The position numbers were made by a program, and so were the translations under genes. From Bacillota bacterium (GTDB lineage: Bacteria > Bacillota > Bacilli > Alicyclobacillales > SLC66): a stretch of DNA of 47,646 nucleotides. The DNA lies in NCBI GenBank assembly GCA_021785975.1, contig JAJYOE010000007.1, positions 1 through 47,646 of the forward strand, in the 5' to 3' direction. Below are positions 9,842-17,098 of this stretch, one piece after another. The notes beneath the pieces were generated by a model. The model was not told where the DNA came from, ran no database searches, and saw only the letters and a program-made list of their open reading frames with translations. Each line of letters starts with the position of its first letter. The stretch's first letter is position 1.

Positions 9842-10669
9842 GTGAATCGTCCAATCCGTGTCCTGATCGCCAAACCAGGACTTGATGGCCATGACCGGGG
9901 AGCACTTGTCGTGGCACAAGGTTTACGCGATGAAGGGCTAGAGGTCATCTATACAGGATTGCGCCAGACCGTTGACCAAATTATTGCTACGGCGATACAA
10001 GAAGATGTGGACTGCATTGGATTGTCTTCGTTATCAGGCGCACACATGACACTTTTTCCTGCTGTTGTGGAAGGTCTTCGCCAACGCGGCATTGATGATA
10101 TCCTGATCATTGGCGGTGGTGTCATTCCTCCTGAAGATGTGTTGGAACTGAAAAAGAAGGGCTTGGCTGAGGTTTTCACTCCAGGCAGTACGATCGGAGA
10201 AATGGCGGAATTTATCCGCAATCACATCATCAAGAAAGGGGAGCTTGTTCTTTTTGAGCCACCATCTCAAGTGGATCATATCGGCATCGCAGTGGCTGAT
10301 TTGGATCAGACACTTGCTTTTTACCGTGACCATCTTGGGTTTGCGGTGGTGCATGAAGAGGACATTCCTGATCAAAAGGTTCATGCCGTGTTTTTGCAAG
10401 CCGGGGAATTACATATTGAACTTTTGTTATCGACCTCCGATGACGGTCCCATTGGAAAGTTTGTGGCATCAAAAGGGCCAGGAATTCACCACATCGCGTA
10501 TCGCGTAGACGATGTGGCAGCGTGGTTGGAGAGATCCCGGCTCGCCGGGCACCGCCTGATTGATGAAACACCTAGACCTGGAGGACAAAATAAGTGGATT
10601 GGGTTTATTCATCCCAAAAGCAGTCATGGGGTTCTGACAGAATACTGCCAAATCACAGATAAGGAGTAA
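9842..10669 (+). CDS. Fusion: B12-binding mutase subunit + methylmalonyl-CoA epimerase
   Basis: 275 residues in two domains. Residues 3-132 are the cobalamin-binding subunit: DGHDRG carries the Asp15-x-His17-x-x-Gly20 motif whose His ligates cobalt, with SLSGAH at 63-68 and GGG at 91-93. Residues 143-272 are a vicinal-oxygen-chelate epimerase. VDHIGIAV starts it (His146), followed by HIELL, GIHHIAYRVDD (His216/217) and VLTEYCQ (Glu267); these match the metal ligands of methylmalonyl-CoA epimerase. The linker is only about ten residues and there is no stop or frameshift, so I read a true fusion. The two activities act in successive steps. GTG start after AAAGGGG. The epimerase half corresponds to B. 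subtilis YqjC. Confidence 0.93.
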   Translation: MNRPIRVLIAKPGLDGHDRGALVVAQGLRDEGLEVIYTGLRQTVDQIIATAIQEDVDCIGLSSLSGAHMTLFPAVVEGLRQRGIDDILIIGGGVIPPEDVLELKKKGLAEVFTPGSTIGEMAEFIRNHIIKKGELVLFEPPSQVDHIGIAVADLDQTLAFYRDHLGFAVVHEEDIPDQKVHAVFLQAGELHIELLLSTSDDGPIGKFVASKGPGIHHIAYRVDDVAAWLERSRLAGHRLIDETPRPGGQNKWIGFIHPKSSHGVLTEYCQITDKE

Positions 10670-10674
10670 CAAAG

Positions 10675-12216
10675 GTGGAGAATAAATTACATGATCTGGA
10701 AGATCGTCGACAAAAAATAGAACGTGGCGGCGGAGATAAACGGATTTTGGCTCAACACGAAAAAGGCAAATACACTGCTCGCGAACGGATTGAAATGATG
10801 CTTGATCCTGGCACATTCCGCGAAATCGGAGCTTTTATTGAACATAGCGGCACCTATTTTGGCATGGAACACGTGGAGGCGCCAGCCGAAGGCGTAGTAA
10901 CAGGATGGGGAAAAATAGATGGTCGAGTGGTCTATGTGTTCGCACAGGATTTCACTGTATTTGGCGGATCGCTTGGTGAAATGCATGGCAAAAAAATCGC
11001 CAACATCATGGATTTGGCGGCGCAAAACGGCGCCCCGGTGATTGGTCTGAACGATTCTGGTGGCGCTCGCATTCAGGAAGGCGTAGAATCGCTTGATGGA
11101 TATGGCCATGTCTTTTATCGCAATGCCATTTACAGTGGCGTGGTACCGCAAATTTCCGTCATTATGGGACCGTGCGCCGGTGGCGCGGTGTATTCTCCTG
11201 CGATTACAGATTTTATTTTTATGGTGGAAAAAACCAGTCAAATGTTTATCACTGGTCCGAAAGTGATTGAGACGGTCACAGGGGAGGTCATTTCCTCAGA
11301 AAATTTAGGGGGGGCCAAGGTGCACTCCAGCGTCAGCGGTGTGTCTCATTTTACCGCGCCTACAGAAGAAGAAGTGTTTGCGGGCGTTCGCAGGCTGTTG
11401 TCCTTTCTTCCTCAGAATCACAAAGAGATGCCACCTCGAACTAGTCCAGATGAACAACGATCGCTCGACGAAGAAATGCTGAATCTGGTTCCTGTCGACA
11501 GTTCGAAGGTGTATGACGTGTCGCAAGTGATCAAACGAGTGGTGGACTTTGGCGATTTCCTTGAGGTCATGCCGACATTTGCGAAAAATGCGGTCGTCGG
11601 TTTTGCCCGTATGGATGGGTATCCTGTAGGAATCATTGCAAACCAGCCCAAATACATGGCGGGCGGTCTCGATATTGATTCATCAGACAAAATCGCTCGT
11701 TTTATCCGTTTTTGCGATTCTTTCAACATTCCCATCGTCACGTTTGAAGATGTGACGGGATTTATTCCAGGAGTTATGCAGGAACACCGTGGTATCATAC
11801 GTCATGGAGCGAAGATTCTTTATGCCTATTCAGAAGCGGTAGTACCGAAAATCACCGTAATCCTGCGCAAGGCATATGGTGGCGCATATGTGGCGCTAAA
11901 CTCCAAGTCGATCGGCGCTGACCTCGTATTGTCGTGGCCAACGGGGGAAGTGGCGGTGATGGGATCGGAAGGCGCCGCCAATATCATTTATGCGAGGGAA
12001 ATTTCACAGAGTGCCAATCCAGAAGCGACTCGCGCACAAAAAATTGCGGAATACAAGGAGCGGTTTGCGAATCCTTACATTGCGGCCGCTGCAGGCATGA
12101 TCGACGATGTGATCGATCCCAGGGAAACAAGGGCCAAATTGATTGACGCTTTAGAAATGCTTCGTAACAAAGAAGAAGTTCGTTTGCCGAAAAAACATGG
12201 CAATATTCCATTGTAA
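10675..12216 (+). CDS. Acyl-CoA carboxylase carboxyltransferase subunit (YqjD / PccB-like)
   Basis: 513 residues, the length expected for a propionyl-CoA carboxylase beta subunit or methylmalonyl-CoA decarboxylase alpha subunit. The N-half has RERIEMMLDPGTF, DSGGARIQEG (127-136) and GPCAGGAVYSPA (165-176). The C-half has VTGFIPGVMQE, RKAYGGAYVAL and AVMGSEGAANI. The residue after GGAY is Val, as I recall for B. subtilis YqjD. Streptomyces PccB has Asp422 here, so propionyl-CoA preference is likely from context but not proven by this residue. The GTG start's AAGGAG site overlaps the end of the fusion gene. No biotin carboxylase or biotin carrier gene is in the window. Confidence 0.93.
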   Translation: MENKLHDLEDRRQKIERGGGDKRILAQHEKGKYTARERIEMMLDPGTFREIGAFIEHSGTYFGMEHVEAPAEGVVTGWGKIDGRVVYVFAQDFTVFGGSLGEMHGKKIANIMDLAAQNGAPVIGLNDSGGARIQEGVESLDGYGHVFYRNAIYSGVVPQISVIMGPCAGGAVYSPAITDFIFMVEKTSQMFITGPKVIETVTGEVISSENLGGAKVHSSVSGVSHFTAPTEEEVFAGVRRLLSFLPQNHKEMPPRTSPDEQRSLDEEMLNLVPVDSSKVYDVSQVIKRVVDFGDFLEVMPTFAKNAVVGFARMDGYPVGIIANQPKYMAGGLDIDSSDKIARFIRFCDSFNIPIVTFEDVTGFIPGVMQEHRGIIRHGAKILYAYSEAVVPKITVILRKAYGGAYVALNSKSIGADLVLSWPTGEVAVMGSEGAANIIYAREISQSANPEATRAQKIAEYKERFANPYIAAAAGMIDDVIDPRETRAKLIDALEMLRNKEEVRLPKKHGNIPL

Positions 12217-12251
12217 TTTAGAGCAGGGAATACGCCTTTTAGGAGACGATG

Positions 12252-13394
12252 ATGTTCATGAACAGCGTGATGATCGTAGATCGCGAGGGGCTTATTGCCG
12301 ACTTTATGACACTGGTCTCAATTTCAAGCGAATCACGGAATGAAGCGAATGTTGCCGCTTATATCCGCGGCGTAGTAGAAGAATTAGGATACGAAATTGA
12401 AGAAGATGGCGCAGCATCAATGGTAGGCGGGAATTCTGGCAACCTGATTGTCCATGTTCCTGGTGACCCACTGAAAAAGACTGTACTGTTGATGGCTCAT
12501 ATGGACACTGCCGTTCCAGGACTAGGCATCACCCCAATCCGGCACGAAGACCGCATTACCAGCGATGGCAAGACAGTGCTTGGTGCCGATGACAAAGCGG
12601 GTATTGCAGGATTATTGCAACTGTTGCGTGTGCTAAAAAGAGACATTGACCATCATCCTCCCATAGAAGTGGTGTTTACCGTTTGTGAGGAAGTTGGTTT
12701 ACTTGGTGCCAAAGCGCTGGATCGATCCCGTTTGATGGCGGAATATGGCTTTGTAGTGGATTCTAGCGGGCCACTAGGATTTGTCGTCACAGCAGGCCCT
12801 GCGCAAACCAAACTACATGCCAGAATCCTCGGTAAAGCTGCTCATGCAGGGCTTGCCCCTGAAAAAGGGATCAGTGCGATTGAAGTGGCAGCACATGCCA
12901 TTTCCAAGATGCAACTGGGAAGGATAGATGAAGAGACTACTGCCAATATAGGTACCATTAAAGGTGGATTCGCCACTAACATCGTTTGTGACCGCGTGGA
13001 ATTTCATGCAGAGGTACGCAGCCTTCAATCCACAAAACTAGCGGCTCAAGTGGCAAGTATGAACCATGCGCTAAAAGAGACTGCTGACGAATACGGGGCA
13101 CAAGTGGAATTGCAGTGGACAGACAGTTATCCTGCCTTGCATATCGAGGAAAACTCATTTTTGCGAGACATCGTCCGCCATGCGATGGCAAGCATGGACT
13201 TGGTCCCTCACTTTGGGCCAACTGGTGGCGGAAGTGACGCCAATGTGATCGCGAGCAAAGGCATTCCTGTTCTCAATTTGGCCATGGGTTATCAGCAGGT
13301 GCATACGCTCGAAGAGTGGATTCGCATTGATGATCTTGTGCACGGCGCAGAATTGATTGTAGAAATTATCAGAGAATGTGCTCGTTACGCATAA
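12252..13394 (+). CDS. M20 family metallopeptidase, YqjE / peptidase T-like
   Basis: About 380 residues. Metal-site motifs run in order: LLMAHMDTAVPG (zinc His and catalytic Asp), LGADDKAGIAGLL (bridging Asp), VCEEVGLLGAK (catalytic Glu pair), VVDSSGP, PTGGGSDANVI and a late VHTLEEW His. The dimerisation lid lies between. It is closest in pattern to B. subtilis YqjE, whose gene follows yqjD, as here. The peptide substrate is unknown and its link to methylmalonyl-CoA metabolism is only positional. Start: ATG at 12252 is six bases from AGGAG; ATG at 12249 or 12258 is possible. It is last in the operon, before a GC-rich hairpin. Confidence 0.92.
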   Translation: MFMNSVMIVDREGLIADFMTLVSISSESRNEANVAAYIRGVVEELGYEIEEDGAASMVGGNSGNLIVHVPGDPLKKTVLLMAHMDTAVPGLGITPIRHEDRITSDGKTVLGADDKAGIAGLLQLLRVLKRDIDHHPPIEVVFTVCEEVGLLGAKALDRSRLMAEYGFVVDSSGPLGFVVTAGPAQTKLHARILGKAAHAGLAPEKGISAIEVAAHAISKMQLGRIDEETTANIGTIKGGFATNIVCDRVEFHAEVRSLQSTKLAAQVASMNHALKETADEYGAQVELQWTDSYPALHIEENSFLRDIVRHAMASMDLVPHFGPTGGGSDANVIASKGIPVLNLAMGYQQVHTLEEWIRIDDLVHGAELIVEIIRECARYA

Positions 13395-13410
13395 ATTCTC
13401 TTTGTGGAAC

Positions 13411-13434
13411 ACCCCGCATGATTACGTGCGGGGT
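13411..13434 (+). terminator. GC-rich hairpin, probable terminator of the methylmalonyl-CoA operon
   Basis: A perfect eight-pair stem (13411-13418 with 13427-13434) sits 17 bases after the M20 peptidase stop. The following U-tract is poor, so efficiency is uncertain. The hairpin also contains the stop codon of the minus-strand mciZ-like gene. Confidence 0.55.
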
Positions 13435-13571
13435 CTATTTGTGAAAGTCTGCCGTTTAAGCCACTCGGCAAGCGTTTCCTGACTGTTGTCAGTCAAAGAG
13501 CGCAATAGGCAGCACACTTGGCTTGGTGTTCCTTTGATCACCAGCTTATTGGAATTAATATACAGATACAT
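13422..13571 (-). CDS. Small protein resembling the FtsZ inhibitor MciZ
   Basis: A 49-residue open frame starting MYLYINSNKLVIKG. The pattern V-x-x-x-G, a run of hydrophobic positions spaced for a helix, then a late Trp (LAEWLKRQ) aligns by eye with B. subtilis MciZ (40 residues; VVLVGKAWEIRAKLK ... VKDWISK). MciZ is made in the sporulating mother cell and caps FtsZ filaments (established for B. subtilis). GAGGTGATGG lies just before the ATG. It is divergent from nudF, and I recall that B. subtilis mciZ also lies beside nudF. Two adjacent Cys (20-21) are unlike MciZ. The call rests on a short alignment and gene position. Confidence 0.55.
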   Translation of the reverse strand: MYLYINSNKLVIKGTPSQVCCLLRSLTDNSQETLAEWLKRQTFTNRPRT

Positions 13572-13590
13572 GCCATCACCTCATGTTCTT

Positions 13591-13620
13591 GGTCTATGCC
13601 AGGTGATGCTCAAATTATGA
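13591..13620 (-). promoter_or_regulatory. Possible sigma-E-like promoter of the mciZ-like gene
   Basis: On the minus strand TCATAATTT is followed after 13 bases by CATAGACC. This resembles mother-cell sigma-E promoters (ATA-type -35, CATA-type -10). The predicted start is about 13 bases before the ATG. The last part of the -10 is a poor match. Confidence 0.3.
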
Positions 13621-13634
13621 GGGAGGAATAGAAG

Positions 13635-14180
13635 TTGACGTCACATCTCATAGAGACGCTGGTTTCAAAACAGGAAGTATTTCGCGGAAGAATGATACAT
13701 CTTCGCATTGATACGGTGACACTTCCTGATGGAAAAGAAACTACTCGCGAAGTAGTGGAACATCCGGGAGCTGTAGCAGTGGTGGCTGAAACGAGCGAAG
13801 GGAAATTGTTGCTTGTTACCCAATATCGTCATCCTATCGGGCAAATATCGATTGAAATTCCAGCCGGAAAGCTTGAACCTGGCGAACCGATTGAGGAAGC
13901 TGCTTATCGGGAACTTTTAGAAGAAACGGGATTCCGGGCAGAAACCATCACCAAGATCATGGAATTTTATTCTACACCGGGATTCTCTGATGAAATTATG
14001 CACTTGTATGCAGCTAGCGGATTGAATTTTGAGAAGTCGCAACCAGATGAAGACGAATTTATTGACTGTAAGGATTACACTAAAGAAGAAGTGTTGAACT
14101 TGATCCAATCAGGTCAGATCAAAGACGCCAAAACATTGATTGGCCTTTTTTGGTGGTTGTATGGCTCAAAAGCCAATTAA
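13635..14180 (+). CDS. nudF: ADP-ribose pyrophosphatase (Nudix hydrolase)
   Basis: 181 residues. A complete Nudix box, G-x5-E-x7-REU-x-EE-x-GU, runs from GKLEPGE through RELLEETGF. Before it are HPGAVAVVA, QYRHPIG and EIPAGK, characteristic of the ADP-ribose-specific NudF subfamily. After it STPGFSDE carries the second metal-loop Glu. The enzyme cleaves ADP-ribose to AMP and ribose 5-phosphate. The TTG start lies eight bases after GGGAGG. Its end overlaps the start of the next gene, giving the nudF-yqxK pair also found in B. subtilis. Confidence 0.93.
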   Translation: MTSHLIETLVSKQEVFRGRMIHLRIDTVTLPDGKETTREVVEHPGAVAVVAETSEGKLLLVTQYRHPIGQISIEIPAGKLEPGEPIEEAAYRELLEETGFRAETITKIMEFYSTPGFSDEIMHLYAASGLNFEKSQPDEDEFIDCKDYTKEEVLNLIQSGQIKDAKTLIGLFWWLYGSKAN

Positions 14181-15348
14181 GCGTTATTATGTGGACGGTC
14201 ACGTCCACATCGGTCGCTCCAGAAGCGGTTCACCTATAAAAATGGCTGCGTCCTCTAAGCTCACGATCGACAACGTGATTAGAGCAGCAAGGTATCAGAA
14301 AGGCCTGGATGGTGTGGGACTGATTGACGCCGCAACGATTCCGGTGCTTGGCGATATCAAACAAATGATTCATGAATCCCGACTTGTCGAAGTGGCAGAA
14401 GGTGGATTCCTTGCGCCAACAGAAAGTGTACTGCTCTTGCCAGGTGCAGAAGTAGAATTACAAGGTCCGGTGGGCGGCGCAGCACATTTTGGCGTATTTG
14501 TGGGTACGCTTTCTGCGCTTGAAGAACTCTCCAGGTGGCTCACTTTCAGGCAAAAAAATTCTACTTTGTCTTCACAACGCACAAATGCTTCTGCCAATGA
14601 ATTGGGGGCTTTCGTTCGCGAATTGGATGGCATTTTGATCATCAATCACGCGTTTACGCCTCACAAAGGATTGTATGGAAATTGTGTCCGTCACATGTCG
14701 GAGATGATTGCAGAAGAATATGTCACCGCTGTTGAGTTGGGTTTATCCTCCGATACGAATATGGCAGACCGATTATCTGAACTTTCCTCATTCTCTTTTG
14801 TCACGAACAGCGATGCCCATTCTGTTTCTAAAATGGGCAGAGAATACCACGTGTTAGCACTGCCGGAATTGAATTTCACTGCCTACCGTGAAGCATTACG
14901 GCACCCTGAATGGCGACAAATTGCGTTAAATGTCGGACTCTGGCCTGAGATGGGGAAATATCATTTGTCCTATTGTCAAAGCTGCGGATTGCGCTTTAAT
15001 GAAGCCATCCACTACTGCCCGAATTGCAACGAAACGCGGATTGTTCAAGGGGTTTGGAATCGATTAATCGCCATCGCTGATCGGGAAGAGAGCATATCGC
15101 CTGATTTTCGACCGCCCTATCTTCATCAGATACCGCTGGAATGGATTCCGGGCCTAGGTTCAAAAAAACTGGAATTACTCTTTCATCACTTTGGGTCAGA
15201 GATGAACATATTGAACGAAGTGAAGTTGGAGGATTTGGTGGAAGCGGTGGGTGAGACCCTTGCTACAGAAATCGACAAGGCTCGCCGCGGACAATTGGAT
15301 TTTGCTCCTGGCGCCGGTGGATTTTATGGACAATTGCGAAATTCTTAA
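14161..15348 (+). CDS. yqxK: Endonuclease Q-like PHP-domain protein (YqxK family)
   Basis: 395 residues. The N-terminal PHP metal-binding domain has DGHVHIGRS (12-20), INHAFTPHKG and NSDAHS (216-221). A zinc ribbon follows with CQSC (272-275) and CPNC (286-289), then a helix-hairpin-helix around IPGLGSKKLELL. PHP plus zinc ribbon plus HhH is the architecture of endonuclease Q, which nicks DNA 5' of deaminated bases or uracil in archaea and some Bacillota. That activity here is inferred. The start is within nudF: ATG at 14161 has GGTGG just upstream and gives a 20-base overlap; a start at 14140 is less likely. Confidence 0.85.
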   Translation: MAQKPIKRYYVDGHVHIGRSRSGSPIKMAASSKLTIDNVIRAARYQKGLDGVGLIDAATIPVLGDIKQMIHESRLVEVAEGGFLAPTESVLLLPGAEVELQGPVGGAAHFGVFVGTLSALEELSRWLTFRQKNSTLSSQRTNASANELGAFVRELDGILIINHAFTPHKGLYGNCVRHMSEMIAEEYVTAVELGLSSDTNMADRLSELSSFSFVTNSDAHSVSKMGREYHVLALPELNFTAYREALRHPEWRQIALNVGLWPEMGKYHLSYCQSCGLRFNEAIHYCPNCNETRIVQGVWNRLIAIADREESISPDFRPPYLHQIPLEWIPGLGSKKLELLFHHFGSEMNILNEVKLEDLVEAVGETLATEIDKARRGQLDFAPGAGGFYGQLRNS

Positions 15349-15353
15349 CTTAT

Positions 15354-15382
15354 TTGCTTGCAACGTAGGCATCGAATATACT
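15354..15382 (+). promoter_or_regulatory. Candidate sigma-A promoter of the RNHCP gene
   Basis: TTGCTT, 17 bases, TATACT, ending 20 bases before the ATG. The -10 is good, the -35 is half-matched, and the spacing is ideal. The leader would be very short. Confidence 0.4.
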
Positions 15383-15401
15383 CACATCAGGTGGTTTGTA
15401 C

Positions 15402-15734
15402 ATGTCAGGAAGACGTTTTCAAGTTATTAATGAATCTTTTGAATGTCGAGTCTGTCATCATCATGTACTGCCGCTTCGCACAGGTTGTCGAAACCATTGC
15501 CCGTTTTGTTTACATAGTGTTCATCTTGATCGTTTCCCGGGGGATCGCGCCGCGAATTGTGGGGGCACGATGGAACCTGTCGAGGTGTACCTGCATTCAA
15601 AAAAAGGCTATATGATCCGACATCGGTGCATGGATTGCGGATATGAATCGGTAAACAAACTCGCTTTGGAAGATCCTGATCAACCGGATGATCTTGATCT
15701 GGTATTGAAAATTTTCAAATCATCCGCCAAATGA
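15402..15734 (+). CDS. RNHCP domain zinc-binding protein
   Basis: 110 residues. It carries the signature the family is named for, RNHCPFCLHSVHLD (30-43), together with FECRVC (14-18), PGDRAANCGGTM (47-57) and a final HRCMDCG (74-80). The paired Cys motifs imply one or two structural zinc sites. The family is small and uncharacterised, with a proposed nucleic-acid link only by fold. AGGTGG lies seven bases before the ATG. It is placed between the endonuclease-Q-like gene and ald, with its own candidate promoter. Confidence 0.85.
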   Translation: MSGRRFQVINESFECRVCHHHVLPLRTGCRNHCPFCLHSVHLDRFPGDRAANCGGTMEPVEVYLHSKKGYMIRHRCMDCGYESVNKLALEDPDQPDDLDLVLKIFKSSAK

Positions 15735-15767
15735 AGCGGATAACTAGTAAATGGGAGGTATTTTGTT

Positions 15768-16886
15768 TTGATTATTGGTGTGCCTAAAGAAATTAAAGAC
15801 AATGAAAATCGCGTGGCATTGACTCCTGGCGGCGCAAGAGCTTTTATCTCCAATGGGCATAAAGTGTTGGTGGAAAAAAATGCAGGGCTTGGCAGCGGAT
15901 TTCACGATGAGGATTACATGGCGGCAGGCGCTGAAGTGCTAGGACAAGCATCGGAAGTATGGCAAGGCGCGGAAATGGTGATGAAGGTCAAAGAACCATT
16001 GCCCGAAGAATACGGCTATTTTCGGCAAAACCTCGTACTGTTTACCTACCTGCATTTGGCGCCTGAATTTGAACTCACAAAGGCGCTGATGGAAAGCGGT
16101 GTAGTGGCGATTGCATACGAAACCATCCAATTGCCTGATCGTTCGCTTCCTCTTTTGACTCCGATGAGTGAAGTGGCCGGCCGCATGGCGGTACAAATCG
16201 GTGCTCAATATCTGGAGAGACAGCAAGGCGGAAAAGGCATACTGCTTGGTGGAGTGCCTGGAGTGCTTCCTGGCGAAGTCGTGATTGTCGGTGGCGGCAT
16301 TGTCGGAACCAATGCTGCGAAAATGGCGCTTGGAACTGGTGCGGACGTCACTATTCTCGACGTGAACCCGGATCGTCTGCGCCAGCTTGATGATCTCTTC
16401 ACAGGACGTGTGAGAACACTGATGTCTAACGAATACAACATTGAACAGGCAGTTAGTAAAGCAGACCTGTTAATTGGATGTGTGCTTATTCCCGGATCTC
16501 GTGCGCCAAAATTGGTGACGGAGAGCATGGTCAAAAACATGCCTAAAGGCTCTGTGATTGTCGACGTGGCCATTGACCAGGGCGGTTCCATTGAGACGAT
16601 AGACCGCGTGACGACACACAGCAATCCTACCTATGAAAAATACGGAGTCATCCATTATGCTGTTGCCAATATGCCAGGAGCGGTTCCCCGCACCTCCACG
16701 TTGGCGCTGACCAATTCAACGTTGCCTTATGCTTTGCAAATCGCCAATAAAGGATACCGTGCTGCAGTATTTGGCAGTGCAACACTTGCTAAAGGCGTCA
16801 ATGTGATCAAAGGCAAAGTAACCTATGAAGCCGTGGCGAAAAGTTTGAAGCTTGATTACACGCCGCTCGAAGACGTTTTGGCATGA
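15768..16886 (+). CDS. ald: Alanine dehydrogenase
   Basis: 372 residues, the standard length. It reversibly deaminates L-alanine to pyruvate and ammonia with NAD. The N-terminus [20 protein letters not shown] holds the pyruvate-contacting Arg and Lys pattern. [11 protein letters not shown] has the catalytic His, [17 protein letters not shown] is the NAD fold, and VDVAIDQGG holds the catalytic Asp. In B. subtilis Ald is needed for normal sporulation through alanine use. The TTG start lies nine bases after GGGAGG. No close operon partner upstream; a 50-codon gene starts 45 bases downstream. Confidence 0.96.
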   Translation: MIIGVPKEIKDNENRVALTPGGARAFISNGHKVLVEKNAGLGSGFHDEDYMAAGAEVLGQASEVWQGAEMVMKVKEPLPEEYGYFRQNLVLFTYLHLAPEFELTKALMESGVVAIAYETIQLPDRSLPLLTPMSEVAGRMAVQIGAQYLERQQGGKGILLGGVPGVLPGEVVIVGGGIVGTNAAKMALGTGADVTILDVNPDRLRQLDDLFTGRVRTLMSNEYNIEQAVSKADLLIGCVLIPGSRAPKLVTESMVKNMPKGSVIVDVAIDQGGSIETIDRVTTHSNPTYEKYGVIHYAVANMPGAVPRTSTLALTNSTLPYALQIANKGYRAAVFGSATLAKGVNVIKGKVTYEAVAKSLKLDYTPLEDVLA

Positions 16887-16930
16887 GTTGGACAAGGAAT
16901 GCATAAAGCCTAGCAAGAGGAGGAATGCCA

Positions 16931-17083
16931 ATGCGTAGGTTGGCAAGCATTTCAGCACTCTTGACGGCATATGCATTCTTTTTATTATTCAATCATTTTA
17001 CCAGTTGGTTACTGCTTGGGGCGACCGGCCATTTATCAGCCTGGCAAATGCAACTGGCTGACTGGTGGATTGCCGGACCATAA
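16931..17083 (+). CDS. 50-residue single-span membrane peptide upstream of xerD
   Basis: A short open frame with a strong AGAGGAGG site seven bases before the ATG; an ATG at 16925 is also in frame. It starts MRRLASISALLTAYAFFLLF, with one hydrophobic segment at about 7-30 and a Trp-rich C-terminus ending WWIAGP. I do not recognise the family. Position immediately before xerD and a basic N-terminus followed by one membrane span recall YqzK (DUF4227), found upstream of xerD in Bacillus, but this protein is shorter. It ends 15 bases before xerD, so the two are probably co-transcribed. Confidence 0.6.
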   Translation: MRRLASISALLTAYAFFLLFNHFTSWLLLGATGHLSAWQMQLADWWIAGP

Positions 17084-17098
17084 GTAGGAGGCGAGACG

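Noticed and set aside
14191-14208. Perfect seven-pair stem with a four-base loop near the start of the endonuclease-Q-like gene
   Set aside because: It lies in codons for the conserved DGHVH metal motif, has no T-run, and is explained by coding constraint on Gly-Val-His codons.
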